Part shown: piece by piece, positions 10,669-23,350 of the stretch
How the letters are laid out: each line of letters starts with the position of its first letter
Numbering within the stretch: the first letter of the stretch is position 1
NCBI GenBank assembly: GCA_020002185.1
Contig: CM034544.1
Coordinates: 38,170,868 to 38,234,867, forward strand
DNA length: 64,000 bases
Direction of reading: 5' to 3'
Source of the DNA: Paraescarpia echinospica
Lineage: Eukaryota; Annelida; Polychaeta; Sabellida; Siboglinidae
Program-made: the position numbers and the translations under genes
The notes under the pieces: generated by a model
Databases searched by the model: none
The model's input: the letters and a program-made list of their open reading frames with translations, nothing else
Told to the model about the DNA's origin: nothing

Positions 10669-11990
10669 TTATCTCGTAGTCTGCTGATGTGCCCTGCCCA
10701 GATCCACTTCTGTCTTCTGATTTGTTCGATCATGTCTATGACTTGTTTTATGCCTTACCCAGATGTTTGTTTTTATCTCCCGATATGTGATATTTAACAA
10801 GAAAAACATGAAAATGAAAGTTTCTGATTTGATGTTTAACATACTTCTTTCCATCTTTGTTTGTGCGACTGCTAGCTTGTTCTTTGCCTGGATGGTGATT
10901 GCCCATGTTTCCGCGCCGTATGTAATCGCTGGAAGTACGTATGAGTTGAAGACTTGTCTCTTCAAGCAGGTTCCAAAGTTACCCTTGAAGATATCGCGGT
11001 GTTTGGCGAATGTTGTCCAGCCAGCAGTGATCCTTCTTTGAATCTCCTTGTCTTGGTTTTTGTCTCTGATACTGTATCGCTGTGCCAGATAGATGTAGTT
11101 CTCTATCCGCGTCGTGTTGATATATACTGGTGTATCATTTTCTAGCATCACTTTTGTCTTCGAGATGTTCATCTTGAGACCTTGTTTTTTTTCACTTTCA
11201 TCAGCTAGCTCCCGCAGCATGTTTTGTAGTTCTTGCGGTGTAGTAGCGCATATGAGTATGTCGTCGGCGAAGCGAAGATGGCTGAGATATTCTCCGTCTT
11301 TCATCAAGCCTCTGGTTTCCCAGGTCAGTCTTCGGAATACGCTTTCGAGTGTTGCGTGAACAGCTTGGGCGATATGGTGTCACCCTGTCGTACTCCTCTC
11401 TTGATGTGTATCTTGTTGCTCTTTTTGTGTAGGTGGACTGTCACCGAGCTGTTGGTGTAGATGTCTTCAGGATATCGATGTACACATCTTCTCTCCCCTG
11501 TTCTTGAAGGGAGGTCAGTATTGCTTGAGTTTGCACCGAGTCGAAAGCATTCTCATAGTCGACGAAAGCGTTGCAGAGCGGGATATTATATTCTCGGCAC
11601 TTCTCTTTCAGTTTGTTTACGACGTGTATTTGGTTTGTCGTTGAGTACCTGCTTCTGAATACTGATTGCTCTCGTGGTTGGCTTTCGTCCAGTGTATGTG
11701 TGAGTAATTTGTAGATGTTTGATAACAGACATATCGATCTGTAGTTCTTTAAGTCTTTCTTATTTCCCTTATTGAAGATTATCAACATCTTTGCGTTCTT
11801 CCAAGCGGTGGGTATTCGCCTTTCTGATAAGCATTTAGTATACAGCTTAGCCAGTGTCTTCGAGATGATATCTGCTCCTGCTTTTAATGTTTCAGTGTTT
11901 ACATGGTCGTTGCCTGATGTCTTCCCATTCTTCGTATCTCTTAGCGCAGCTTCCACTTCCCATGGTGTTATCTCTGGTACCTCTTTCGGG
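10669..11990 (-). pseudogene. RTE LINE reverse transcriptase region
   Basis: RT motifs are spread over at least two frames. From 11956 downward come KNGKTSGNDHV, AWKNAKMLIIFNKGNKKD, NYRSICLLS and FVDYENAFDSV (first catalytic Asp). Then near 11385 comes GVRQGDTISPKL, and in another frame LRFADDILICA, the FADD box with two catalytic Asp residues, near 11265. The C-terminal region (FNSYVLPAITYGAETWA near 10890) is typical of RTE elements. At least two frameshifts separate the palm motifs, so no active enzyme is expected. Confidence 0.82.
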
Positions 11991-12083
11991 TCGGTGTGAA
12001 TTATGGTACTCTGTTCACTGTCATATAGCTCGGTTTATAATTCCTCTATTCGTTCCATGAGCATATGTTGGTCTTGTATTTAT

Positions 12084-13225
12084 CTACCCTGCTTGTCTAG
12101 AAGTGTAATAAGTCTGTCTCGGCCTAGTGTCTACGTTCTTCTTGCTTTCTTCAGGTTCTTTGAAGACATAACTTCTCTTAAGATGTCTTGTTTGTACTTT
12201 CTGATGTCCTCCTTCCCTTTTTTTGATGGTCTTGCATAGTTCTGCGTACTCTATTTGTTTTTTACGGTCTCCGTTATCCACAATGTCTCGTCGTTTGTTC
12301 ATTAGTGCTCGTGTCAGTGACGATATTCTCGTCACGACATGCCTGTTGATTGCTTTGGCTACACTTGTTGCACTTAGTTGGATCATCTCTGTGATGTTTT
12401 TGCTGATGGTATCGATGTCGTCTAGTTTATGTAGTGTCTCGAATCGATTTCGCATTTCGATTTGGAATTCGATCTTTTTTCTTCCGATTTGTGTGTTATC
12501 TACACTCGGTGGTATCTTGTTTATTAACTTCTTCCTTTCAGCCTTGACGCCAGTGACCATGTCTGACTTGTTTATCAGGATGCTGTCAACTTCGTTCTTC
12601 GTTTCTCCATTTGGACTGTTCCGTGTCCATCTCCTCCCTGCTTTCTTCTGGAACATGATATTCATGATTTTGTACTTTCTTGATGTTGCCCATTCTACCA
12701 AGGTTTCGCCTCTTTCGTTTCTCACACCTAGGCCAAATTTGCCTGTTGCCGTTTCCGAAATGTTTGTTCGTTTCCCAACTTGCGCATTAAAGTCTCCCAT
12801 CACTATCGAGTAGTGGGTTGGCTTTTCTAAGGTCTCACCCATGTCGTTGTAGAAATTGCCTGTGTCTTTTTCTGAGTATAATGTTGTTGGTGCATATATT
12901 TGTACTATCTTCAGCTTGTAGAGCTTTGTTATGCATATAACAAGTTCTGCTACTCTGGGGCTGATGCTGTTAACCCTCACTATATTGTCTCTCCATTTCT
13001 TGTTTATGAGAAAGCCTACTCCAGCTTGGCCGATGTTCGCTGTAGAATCGTATAGTAGATGGCCGCTGTGTAAGGTAGTGAAGCATTCTTCTCTTCTTTT
13101 GACTTCTCTGATCCCGATCACATCCCATACCAACTTGGTTTCCTTAAGTTCCTCCTCTAGTTCTTGTATCTGTTCATCTCTTAGAAGTGTTCTTACGTTA
13201 TATGTTGCTATCGTCAGTCTACTTA
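12084..13225 (-). pseudogene. RTE LINE endonuclease region
   Basis: This is an APE-type endonuclease, which nicks the target for target-primed reverse transcription. The domain begins near 13225 with IATYNVRTLL (catalytic Asn). It continues through GIREVK (Glu), YAPTTLY, GDFNAQVG (Asp and Asn) and WTRNSPNGETKNEVDSIL. The terminal SDHR-type motif with the catalytic His is absent: the reading jumps from VDSILINKSD to a basic stretch, so a small deletion probably removed it. A Lys/Arg-rich linker follows before the RT. It could be non-functional even without the downstream breaks. Confidence 0.8.
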
Positions 13226-13473
13226 CCTTCTCTCGGCGGCTCTTCTTGACCCAGAGATTCTGAGCACCCCTGCACGTAACCCTACGTGACCCGAACCGCC
13301 TCCATTGTCATAGAGTCTTTCGATGCTGCTGGGGACTGCGTGCCTTGGCTTCATTGTACTTTGCATGCTAGTGTTGTTGGCCGGTGCGGATTGGAGGGGG
13401 GCGACGTAGGGTGAACGAAATTGCCCAAGTTTCGACACGGCAGCTGAACCAGTACCGAACCACTCCTCAGCCG

Positions 13474-13541
13474 CCGCCGTGATTTGAAACCCGGTCCCCC
13501 AGTCGAGAGTCCGGTACTCTAACCACTCGGCCACTGCGCCC
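13474..13541 (-). promoter_or_regulatory. tRNA-like head with Pol III A and B boxes
   Basis: Read on the minus strand, the element starts GGGCGCAGTGGCCGAGTGG. TGGCCGAGTGG (13523-13533) fits the A-box consensus exactly. GGTTTCAAATC (13481-13491) resembles a B box with one extra T. Spacing is about 32 bp and the layout resembles a Leu/Ser tRNA. The T arm does not pair well, so this is a tRNA-derived promoter or SINE head, not a tRNA gene. Confidence 0.75.
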
Positions 13542-14235
13542 GAATAATATCCTTTTAAGTAAATACAACACTCACATCTTTTTTTAAAGTAGTGAGTTGC
13601 TAAAGTTGGATGGCATTCATAAATCCAATAGTTTAAATTTTACTATAAATTAATTAACAATCTTTACCCAATTACTTCAAATTTTATCAAAACACACACA
13701 CCTATGATATTCATCAGCGCTGCACACGTGAAATAATCTGTATATGTCCAGATCCAAACATGAATTAGCCAAAAATGCATTGAACACAACATAGTAGAGA
13801 GAGTTAACAATACATCAAGTAGTATCATTAATCAACTTTACACTCACAGTCTATATGTTTTTTGAACATACAACACAAATTATTTAAAATTATGAATCCA
13901 GTTGTCGTATCCATAATTGCTTTATTTGTAATTCGTAATGCGTGTTGGAATGAATACCCACGTATCCATATGTAAGTCTATGTGTACACAAGTACATATA
14001 CTCAGTCCTTGTATTATGTATGCATGTTGATATATTGAGTAATTATCAACTAAAAAAAGTCATATGTTATTCTAATTAGTGTCGTGTAAATGTTATTGTT
14101 GTTTATATTTATGGGGTGGCTCCTGTGATAGCGATATTATATACCTTAATGGGAGTCTCCCGACCTTATCTATTACTTACGTTATTCAGTGCATATGTAT
14201 TGTATCTATAGGTCAAATAAATTGATTTTGAGTTC
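13542..14235 (+). mobile_element. Older LINE, 3' end (right half of split copy)
   Basis: The reading continues from 10458 across the RTE insertion: Ser-Lys-Tyr-Asn-Thr-His-Thr, then SELLKLDGIHKSNSL, YKLINNLYPITSNF and SRSKHELAKNALN. This fits the C-terminal tail of an L2/jockey-like ORF2, with several stops and frameshifts. The 3' UTR runs to about 14235 and ends in AATAAATTGATTTTGAG. Confidence 0.65.
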
Positions 14236-14239
14236 TGAT

Positions 14240-15690
14240 AATGGCTAAGTTTGAAAACAAAATATAAAAAATATATAGTGGCGCTGTGTTCATCGAATCC
14301 TTTGATCTTATGTTTGGGCTATGCTTGTTGATACGTTTCATTCCCCCTTTAACAACAATAACAACAACAGGAAGTAAAAGCATTACTAATAATACTAATT
14401 ATTTGTTTTATCACAACGAGTCGTCTAATTTTGCGTCCATATATTCTTGTCTTTTTTTCCCGTCACAGTTTAATCTAAACAAATCGCGTATGCAAAATAA
14501 ATATGTTTTGGTTGATAGCCCGCCAGTAAATATAAGACGAATAATACGTTATTTCAAAAAAGATTCCCTATAGTGTGTTGACAGTAGCGATACTATAGGT
14601 GGGGCCATTTCAAGTTTTAAATATATAAACAAACTGCTAGAAACGGAATACTTCCGCTTCCTGGACGTCACACTTTCATTATCCGTATGACTTTGTTGAA
14701 CTGGTAATTATAATGACAATAAGAGTAACTGCAACAACAATAAGGTAACGTCTTTTACGTTTTTTTGTCCACCACCAAGCTCAGTGGACAAAAGAGTTGA
14801 TCGATACAAAATTAGTTAAGCAATAATTATACAAGTTGTTTCCAAATGGATGGACACACTACGGAGCTAAGGTGCATTAAGCAAGGTTAAAGATGTTGTT
14901 GAAATGCTTCAGTAAACGGGAGTTCATTTAGAAGGCATGTGCATAGTGTCGGTCTACCTAACACACCGTCAGTCTTCACCAGTAATTGTGTGGCGCTAAA
15001 ATATCATAATTATCATTAGTACACACTGGCTGATTTGCATATTTTTTACAGTGACCTGCATTCCCAATAAAGAAATATATTAAATATGCAAAAAATATAT
15101 TTTAATTTGTAAGTTTGGCATACAATGTTAAGGGGTGTTGTCCTCGATCAGTGAATTATTGATATTGTCTTTCATCACAAAAACGACACTCAGTCACGTC
15201 AAAGCATGCTTATTTTCTTGCAATGGTTACACTGATACTTTATTGCATTTCAAGACTGTTCACGTAGCCTAGCCAAAAGTGTTTCCACAGAAAGAGGTTT
15301 TCTCATTCATTGGAGAGCCGTCTCATACCTTGCAGGAATCATTTACTTAGTGTGCACATTTGTGTCAGAACTACTCGAAAACTTGTAACAGAAAGTGGCG
15401 GCTTCTAACTACCCGATGTCAAACACGAAGCAGACACGAGCTAAAAGGTTCTAGAAAATGGTTAGCGACGTGATGATAGCTCTCTCTCTCATCGGGAGAA
15501 ATGCCACCTGCCGCCGTATCGCGACATGAACGGCGCTGTGGTGCCGTGTTAAAGGCAGTGCATTACATCTGCTAATTGGTCTAGTGCCAATTACAGTCTC
15601 TTTAGTTGGGAAACTAATACTTGAAACGCGGCGTACAATTAAGAGCGACGACTACAAAATCAGACTAGGAGATATTGCTGGTTTCCCCAG
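14240..15690. other. No gene recognised
   Basis: AT-rich sequence without recognised coding motif or large repeat. Confidence 0.4.
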
Positions 15691-15691
15691 C

Positions 15692-15867
15692 GCATATCGA
15701 TTCGTGGTTGTGTACGCATAACATAGGAGTCATCGTCATATATAAGTAGTATACCATATAATAGTATTGGATATACACTTCATATTGATTCGTGGTTGTG
15801 TACGCAAAACATAGGAGTTATCGTCATACATAAGTAGTATACCATATGATAGTGTTGGATATACGCT
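15692..15867. repeat. 88-bp tandem duplication
   Basis: Two copies of a unit starting around GATTCGTGGTTGTGTACGC (15699 and 15787). They differ at a handful of bases and show no coding sense. Confidence 0.9.
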
Positions 15868-16305
15868 TCATATTGTAAAAGTTAATTTCTAGTTACATTT
15901 TAAAATAGCGATTTTTTTCTGATCTGTCCAAACATGCGTAAGTGAACAAAAAAGTTCGTATAATTCATTATAATATTATAATGTTTCCTAGAATAATATA
16001 GGAATTATACTAAATAAACGTCCCAAATATGTTTGTCTGAACCATGTTTTAAAACAAATTCAGTTCAAATTCAGTTACATTTCGATGTCAGATTACTGGG
16101 TATTTCGAAATGACTTGCACACGCACTTGCTTTCATGCAAATAATGTGTGTGCATGCATTCACGCGGGCACGCATTACACACGCTTTCGCGCTTTGTGGC
16201 ATAATAATCATTATAATACAAATACTATTAATAGGCGCTGCAGCAGCAATAATAATAATACTAATAATGACAAACGTCTGTAGCGCCTAAATCCCCAGGA
16301 ATCTA

Positions 16306-16450
16306 AGGGCCAATATTCTCGAACGACATACCAATTTCTTAGCGCCATTTTTACGAGACAAATTACGTCAAAACATCGTAAGTTACGATGTTTTTAGCAA
16401 GTGGCATTCTCGAAAATTTACAATACCTATATTCGCCAATATGGAGTATA
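16306..16450. repeat. Possible MITE fragment with perfect 25-bp palindrome
   Basis: The palindrome at 16370-16394 has 12-bp arms (AAAACATCGTAA / TTACGATGTTTT) around one G. It is flanked by repeated ATTCTCGAA motifs, like those in the candidate MITE near 19.2-19.4 kb. Confidence 0.45.
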
Positions 16451-17180
16451 TTTTGTGTGTAAAGTAACGCTAACTGAATAGGTCGAGTAATTTTTTGTAA
16501 CTGCGTTGAAATTGAAATATCTCCGTTATTTGGTGTTACAACATCGCCAAAACGCGTTAGTAAACTGCGTTTCATTCATTGTCACTGACATGTGTTTGTA
16601 TAAATATCGTCTTTGGAAGCGGCCCCTCACCTACAATGGTAGCCTACGCAAAATTCCATAATAAAGGTAAACAAACGGGACCAGCCCACAAACGGTAATA
16701 ATTCGTTTTAAAATTCACCGCAGTAATTTATGGATTGGCTGCGTGGTATACAATTACGATTTGTGTAAGCACGTTTAGCTACACATGAAACCACCGTTTG
16801 TAATTCGAAATACCACAGTATTGCAGACATTAATTCGATGGCATGTAAATCTATATATTAATGTAAATAAAATATGTAAACAGGACAATATTCCTTTACA
16901 TAAACACATTTAATATTACCATTTATTATTTATTATGACTATGGGACACATATTTTATTAAATATATTTAATGTTTCATATATACAATATGTTGTTCCAC
17001 CACATCTGCATAAAAACTAAGGATAAGTAAGTTTGACTCCCACTTTCAGATATATGCTGCTTGAGAAAAGCTGCATCAAGTGCTTCAATATTATGACAAC
17101 TCGTGATGTGTTGCATCATTTATTCAAACTTTGACAAAACTATCCAAAACAAACGTGTAACAATTATAATGTAAATGGTA

Positions 17181-17268
17181 ATTATATATATATATATATA
17201 TATATATACAAGTATATATATATATGTATATATATTATATATATATAAAGGATTTATATTATAGGATA

Positions 17269-17314
<46 letters not shown>

Positions 17315-17316
17315 GC
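17181..17316. repeat. (TA)n-rich microsatellite cluster
   Basis: Several long runs of alternating TA, broken by a short GGATTTATATTATAGG segment. It can form cruciforms. Confidence 0.93.
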
Positions 17317-17319
17317 TGT

Positions 17320-19200
17320 ATAATATTGTAGAAATCCTTTATATAATATTTTTGAAAAAATAAATACCGCTGTTAACAATTGCAAACAATCAATATTAAT
17401 TAAGTGTTATACTAATAACATATGTCGTAGTAAACCAAGAAACTTGTATGAATAAAAGACATGTAATAAGTAATATTTTCTAGAAAATGTGACACGGTAT
17501 TCAAGGTGTTTGATGTATAATTTATGTGGATTTATGGTGGTCTTCCTGATGATCATAGCATATTCCAGTTTCAATGTATCCTTGAGCCATTGCGAAGAGA
17601 AGAAATGTGTCACATCCATGCAGAGCATTGCAGAACATGATGTTAACGAAATGTTGTATATGTACAGAAAATATTATTGTCGTTGTTTTGTATCAATCTT
17701 GTGTATTGCATTGTTTTTGTCAACATGTACTGGGTACATGGAATAATGTTCTTTGATAATATTTATTCCTGATTATCTTAGCCCTATACGTAGACACACC
17801 ATCTAACAAAGTCCATATTAATGGGCGGATCCAGAGTGGATAGTCTAAGGGGGCACACATTAGATCAATTATATTCAGCAGAGGGGGTACATTTACAAAT
17901 ATCAACATGTTTGATCCTATGATGCTTTATGCTTAAATAAACATTGACGTCGGAACGCTTTGAATATTCGGGGGAGGAGGCCGAGGTTCTCACAAAAAAA
18001 TAATTGCACCCCGATGAGGCTCCCAAAAACTCTACCGTAAATCCATGACCATGTTCATTATAAATTATGTAAACGAGTAGGCTAGTGGGCGTACATTCCA
18101 AAGGTTTAGGGGTATGTGTCCCAAAGCAAACCTTGGATTCACCAATGTTATTTCTGGAGTAATCCATGTTGTGGCTCGAACTTTCTGCAGTAAAATAATT
18201 AATAACTAAAACATACTTTTTTCCATGTAACTGCACGAAACACGCCTGTGTTATAATTGGCTCTGTTTGTTTCTAGAACCGTTCAACACATTTGCTAAAG
18301 GCTAATACCTGAAGCAATTGTAAAGATAATAATATCAAGGGGCAACATAAAATGATGAGAAACATACAGGATTGTCCCATTTTTATAGGTTAAGCATCCA
18401 CAAAATAATAAATAAACAAAAAAGTTTACATATTTACCTAAACAAATCTCCACTTTAATATCAATATTCACATAGAATTTAGGCTTAATACGCCAATGTA
18501 GCACATCATTAGTTAACAAATACACGCCCTAGGCCTAGGCCAAGTGCTAGGGGCCTGCAAGATGAATATTTAACACAAGTGTCACAAGTCACTACTATAT
18601 TAAAGCATCTACATACTACATTACAAGTTACGACAAATCACAATTCCTGATATGGGACTGGAAGACATATGCCTCCTTGGTCATGTACTTGCTTCTAGGT
18701 AAGACTTACGAAGTTACAACGTTGACTACAGTACGCCGACTTAGTTACTAGTGCCATGCCATGGAATGATGGCTAGCCGAGGAATAGAAACACCGAGTGA
18801 CCAAACTAAATATCACCTTCGGTGCGTCGTCGGAATAGTAAGCACCATCATACATATACGCAGGTGGTGACTTCTAACTGTACTACGTAACATTGTAGAC
18901 AGGATACGTAGGGGAAGCGCCGAATTCCTAATTCTGTAATGTAAACATTAACTGGTTTGGCCTTGCTCTTAGGCTAGGCTTAGCTTTAGTCCTTCCCCAT
19001 GCTTGCGTTTTGTTTCGGTAATTTCTGTTCAAATGCTTCGCTAGCTTATTACATATGGATCAACATATCTCAATGGATGTGCTACATTATGCTTTTATGT
19101 AGTAGTTATATTTAGCCGGTTAACTTGGCTTGAACATTTGTCTACGTGTTTTTCATTCTTCGCCAGGAACACGCGAGCAGCGATAAAACGGTAAACCATA
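17320..19200. other. No gene recognised
   Basis: Non-coding as far as can be seen. A segment near 17825-17865 (GGGCGGATCCAGAG, then TCTAAGGGGGCACA) recurs in similar form at 38953-38982, suggesting a dispersed repeat. Confidence 0.4.
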
Positions 19201-19214
19201 GCAACATATCAGTG

Positions 19215-19400
19215 ACCGTATCCGTTGCAACGGAAGCAAACTTTCGATTTTCGTACGCAAGTTGCGAAAGTCGTAGTTGCGAATATTCGTAAGCATTTCT
19301 AGAATATCAATTTGCGAAATTTCGTATAGATATACACTGCCATATTTGAGCAAATTCTTACGTACGAAATCTGTTTCTTCGAGAATACGGGTGCAGAGGC
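19215..19400. repeat. Candidate MITE with imperfect inverted ends
   Basis: The left end reads CCGTATCC then ATTTTCGTACGCAAG. The right end, reverse-complemented, reads CCGTATTC then ATTTCGTACGTAAG. The interior is rich in TTCGTA/TTGCGAAA motifs and has no coding potential. The target duplication is not clear. Confidence 0.45.
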
Positions 19401-19599
19401 GCAACATACAATAATCGTTGGGCACAATCGTTGACATGTATAAGAAAGAGTCGTTGTTAGAACAAGGGTCCCCATAAGGTTAGGGTGGGAATGCAATTTA
19501 AAATAAATAAGTACTCAGTATATATACACAAACAAACCCATGATGACATACATGCGCATACGAAAACACGTACGCAGTGCGTACGTGAATACATGCTGG

Positions 19600-19836
19600 T
19601 ATACATACTCGCATGCACACACCTACACATGCGCACACTAACACGAACACACCGGCACACGCGCACACTCGCAAACACATGCACACGCACACACTCACAC
19701 ACAAACACACGCACGCTCAAACGCACACACACACCACTCGCACACACACACGCTCACTCACGCACATATATGAGCAAACACGCAAACACATACACACACG
19801 CACACACACGCACACACACGCACACACACCACACGT
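19600..19836. repeat. CA-rich microsatellite
   Basis: Imperfect ACACGC/CACA repeats. The His/Thr-rich and Cys/Val-rich open frames over it are repeat artefacts. Confidence 0.92.
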
Positions 19837-20186
19837 ATATATTAAATACCAAAAGATACGTTGTCGAAGTTCGATTCCATGATGTTTGGCTAAGATCGGA
19901 TATGCGTTACTGTATCGCGCTGTTCCCTCATATCGTATATCAGCTCTACATCGGTCTGGCTAAACGCACGTCACATCCGGACATATACGTCTGCCGTGAT
20001 GCGCTTAGCTGATGGACCACATTACGTCAGGCACCAGAGAGATGCGACCGTGCAGTTCAATCGCTGTAAATGATTTAGTGGCGGTCGGCAAAGCATTTCC
20101 AATAAATACAGTTTTCGTTTCCCGTATTACAACACTTAACCAATGTGTGACATTAATTAGCAAGAAGTCCTCCGAATTATACGTGC

Positions 20187-20480
20187 TTTGTCACACTTTA
20201 GCTTTCATTTTCGATGGCGCTCAGCTATAGAAGGGCAAATCAACTCCACTGGCTGCTCTATTACCTGCAATCACCTTTGGTAGCCGGGGGTGGTGTGTGT
20301 GGTTTGTCACACTTGCAGCTTTGATTTTCGATGGCGCTCAGCTTTAAAAGGGCTAATTAACTCTACTGGCTGCTCTATTACCTGCAATCACCGTTGGCAG
20401 CTGGGAGTGGTATGTGTGGTTTGTCACACTTGCAGCTTTGATTTTCGATGGCGCCCAGCCTGAAAGGTGCAATTTAACAT
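20187..20480. repeat. ~117-bp tandem repeat, 2.5 copies
   Basis: TTTGTCACAC recurs at about 20187, 20303 and 20420. Each unit has GATTTTCGATGGCGC and CTGCTCTATTACCTGCAATC. The third copy is partial. Confidence 0.93.
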
Positions 20481-20837
20481 GATGTTAGCGACGCCTAACT
20501 GTGAACACGGATTCAGGTTTATTAAACGTAATTTAAGAGGACATATTTCCGTCTGCATAGCTACTCTAGTATTGTGGTATGTTATAGATAAATACTAAAA
20601 TATTACGACCGTACAGGTTCAGTATATTTTGTTGTAATACTTGTGAGTAATTTGAATTTATTTATGTGAACTAATGCCGTTAAACATTAACACAATACCC
20701 GCATTTTCTATAAGTGATCACGATATATAAAAGGCACATTCGTCAGGCAGGTTGCCTGTCACAATGTGTTTTATCATTTTGATGTACCATCAACAACGCC
20801 TGTCATCTGACGGGATGCCTTAGCAGTTGACAGTCGA

Positions 20838-20952
20838 AAATGTAATATTTAACAAATGTAAGAAATAACACATCATCGTTACATCGTTGCCATAATGTAA
20901 TATTTAACACATGTAAGAAATAATACATCGTTAAATCACTGCCATAATGCGC
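20838..20952. repeat. ~56-bp tandem duplication
   Basis: AATGTAATATTTAACA occurs at 20838 and again about 56 bp later, with the following TGTAAGAAATAA block also repeated. Confidence 0.8.
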
Positions 20953-21221
20953 TCGCAGATACTTGTTTTATGTTTACAATGACGAAGATTGGAGATAATG
21001 TGAAGTTCACGTCTATCGACAGGTTCTAGTCGTGATAGTGTAACATTGAAAAGTAACATTCGTTCTGCTTACGTTATTGGAGTGAAGGTGGACATACGCA
21101 TTATATTGTCAGCGTCTGCTTCGTGTGTTCAAGTACATTTCGCAGGACCGTTTTCCCGAAGAACTAACCGCAAGCGCGTGGTTCCTCTGTTTGATAAATT
21201 GAGCTTTACTTATTAGTAAAT

Positions 21222-21470
21222 AAACGCATACACGCATACACGCATACACGCATACACGCATACACGCATACACGCATACCCGCATACACGCATACACGCA
21301 TACACGCATACACGCATACACGCATACACACATACACACACACATGCACACACACACATGCACACATACACACATACACACACATACACACGTACACACG
21401 TACACACGTACACACGTACACACGTACACACGTACACACGTACCCACGTACACACATACGTACGTACGTA
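21222..21470. repeat. (CATACACG)n and (CACACGTA)n satellite
   Basis: Octamer array ACGCATAC, about 13 units, passing into CACACATA and then ACACGTAC units. The Cys/Val/Met-rich open frames here are artefacts. Confidence 0.95.
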
Positions 21471-21599
21471 CATAGATGCATACATGCATATGCACATAAA
21501 TACTGAAATTTATACGGATCGATCGCCAGGTGGCGTCGCAGTCAATCAATCAATCTTTGTTTTCAGACAAAAAGCGTACATGTGATATGCATTATTTCC

Positions 21600-23340
21600 A
21601 ATGTAAAAAAATAAAATTAAAAGTTTATTAAAGTATATATATATTGCACTAATCCATTCCCTGCGTAACACAGAAGTGTTATAAGCTTTGCTGAGTATCA
21701 TTATCTCAACAATGATGTTCGTCGATGCACATTAGATTGTTCATGCATTTTCCAAATCTAGTATTGCAACAGCCCGTGTCAGAACTAAAAAAATTAGGCT
21801 AGCACTAGTGTTATAGTAAAGGTGGTCAAATAAAAGTCTTTAAATAATTAGTACATTACATTACAGTGTGGCTCCCCCATGTTGCATCATTCTTGACTAT
21901 GCTCTATGACTATTAAAACGTCCCGCATCCAGAATGAAATGCTTCACTTGCACCGTCACTGGGATGATGAATCGATATTCAAATACGTATCAGTGCTATA
22001 CAATAAAACAACGTGTGTTTTATAACGGAAGTAACAAAAAGCGAGATTGCACATATGATATATTTTTTTTCTTAATAAATTATTAATTAAGTTAGAATTA
22101 CAAATGTACGAAACACGGAATGCGTGAATGTTTGCGATTGCCGGATGAGACACGGAGAATGCCGTTTGTGTGATATCATATGACGAAAAACGATGCGTTT
22201 CATATATACGTCCTCGTCCCATATACGGAATACAATGCGTTGTTTTTGTATTTCCGGTTAGACTATTGCGAATAGTTGTGAAACATGGTGATACATTTGC
22301 CAATTGTGCGTTGGTCGTCTTCGGGGGGACAATAATAGCAACTGAAACAAAATCATAGCAGCAGCATTTAAAGTGAAATCACAAACAGACAGCAACGGCG
22401 TTGGTGTGTGAACGGTGTGTAAACGGTATGCAGTAGGCGCATGTTGGGCGTCGTTGCAGTTTGTGTTCACGACACCAGACATCCTGCAAAATCAGATACT
22501 GCCTTCTACCAATGTTTCTATTTCAACGATCGATAGTTGGCATGAAGGCATGTTTGTATATTTTGTTTGATTTCCGAAATACCTCTGTACAAACATTAAT
22601 TGCGAGACGTTCCTATCCGATTCCCTTTCGGGTACGTAACTTTTTTGGAATTTCGGGTACGATTTGAATTTGTATATGGAGGGAGGGACAAAAGCTACAA
22701 TCCACAACAAAACATGCTCGTTCTGACATTTTTCCGTATTTGTGTATAGTTTGAATCAGTTCATGAGTTCTGAATAGATGATCTTTTGCAATGTTTGTTT
22801 CGAATGGCGTGCAAAGTTTAATTATGTGACTTGCTTCCCATCTGGATGGTACAAAAAAAGTTTGGCGATTAACAACGCAGGAGGGATAACAAGTTTTTAA
22901 GCCGATATCATGTCCCATCAGTAGCGTGATTTTGGGATACACTCATACCTAATAAGCTCGTCTTTCAATGTGCAGTTTATTTTCCTCCAGTTATTTGCGA
23001 GCCCAAGAATAAAAAAACGAGAACATGTTTTTGTAAGAGTGAAAGTAACCTCGTTTCTCAAAACAGTGCGTTTTAACATTTGCTGAAATGTTTGCAATAA
23101 ATCAAAACACTACTGAAGATATTTCAACAAATGAGGTATATGTTTGAAGGCTATTTATGATATGTTGAATTTACGTGATGAATATGTAATACGTAATTAG
23201 TTTTATTTTGTTATTTTTTTTACATATACATAACAGCAATCCAAGTTTGTTGGTGTGTCTTTTTAGTCTGATAACACCATTGATACGATATTTCGTTCAC
23301 CATTGAATTCTGCATTTTGTAAGACATTCAAACACAACTA
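21600..23340. other. No gene recognised
   Basis: Non-coding AT-rich sequence with only short, unrecognised open frames. Confidence 0.4.
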
Positions 23341-23350
23341 GTCACCATTT

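Larger units (their letters stand above)
10459..13541 (-). mobile_element. RTE-clade LINE, degenerate, with tRNA-like 5' head
   Basis: This element of about 3.1 kb is on the minus strand. Its 5' end at 13541 is a tRNA-like sequence and its 3' end is a (GAT)n tail at 10459-10472. It is flanked by GAATAAT at 10452-10458 and 13542-13548, a target duplication of 7 bp (8 if the shared C/G is counted). Endonuclease and reverse transcriptase segments are readable in several frames. Length, short-repeat tail and protein motifs (GDFNAQVG, FADDILICA) fit the RTE/BovB-like clade. It sits inside the older LINE at 10150-14235. Confidence 0.88.

Noticed and set aside
13474..13541. Functional tRNA gene
   Set aside because: The T arm does not pair, there is no proper acceptor stem, and it is fused to a LINE inside one target duplication.
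19860..19885. Pol III B-box-like GTTCGATTC
   Set aside because: No A box at a suitable distance upstream (only CA repeat), so not a tRNA or SINE.
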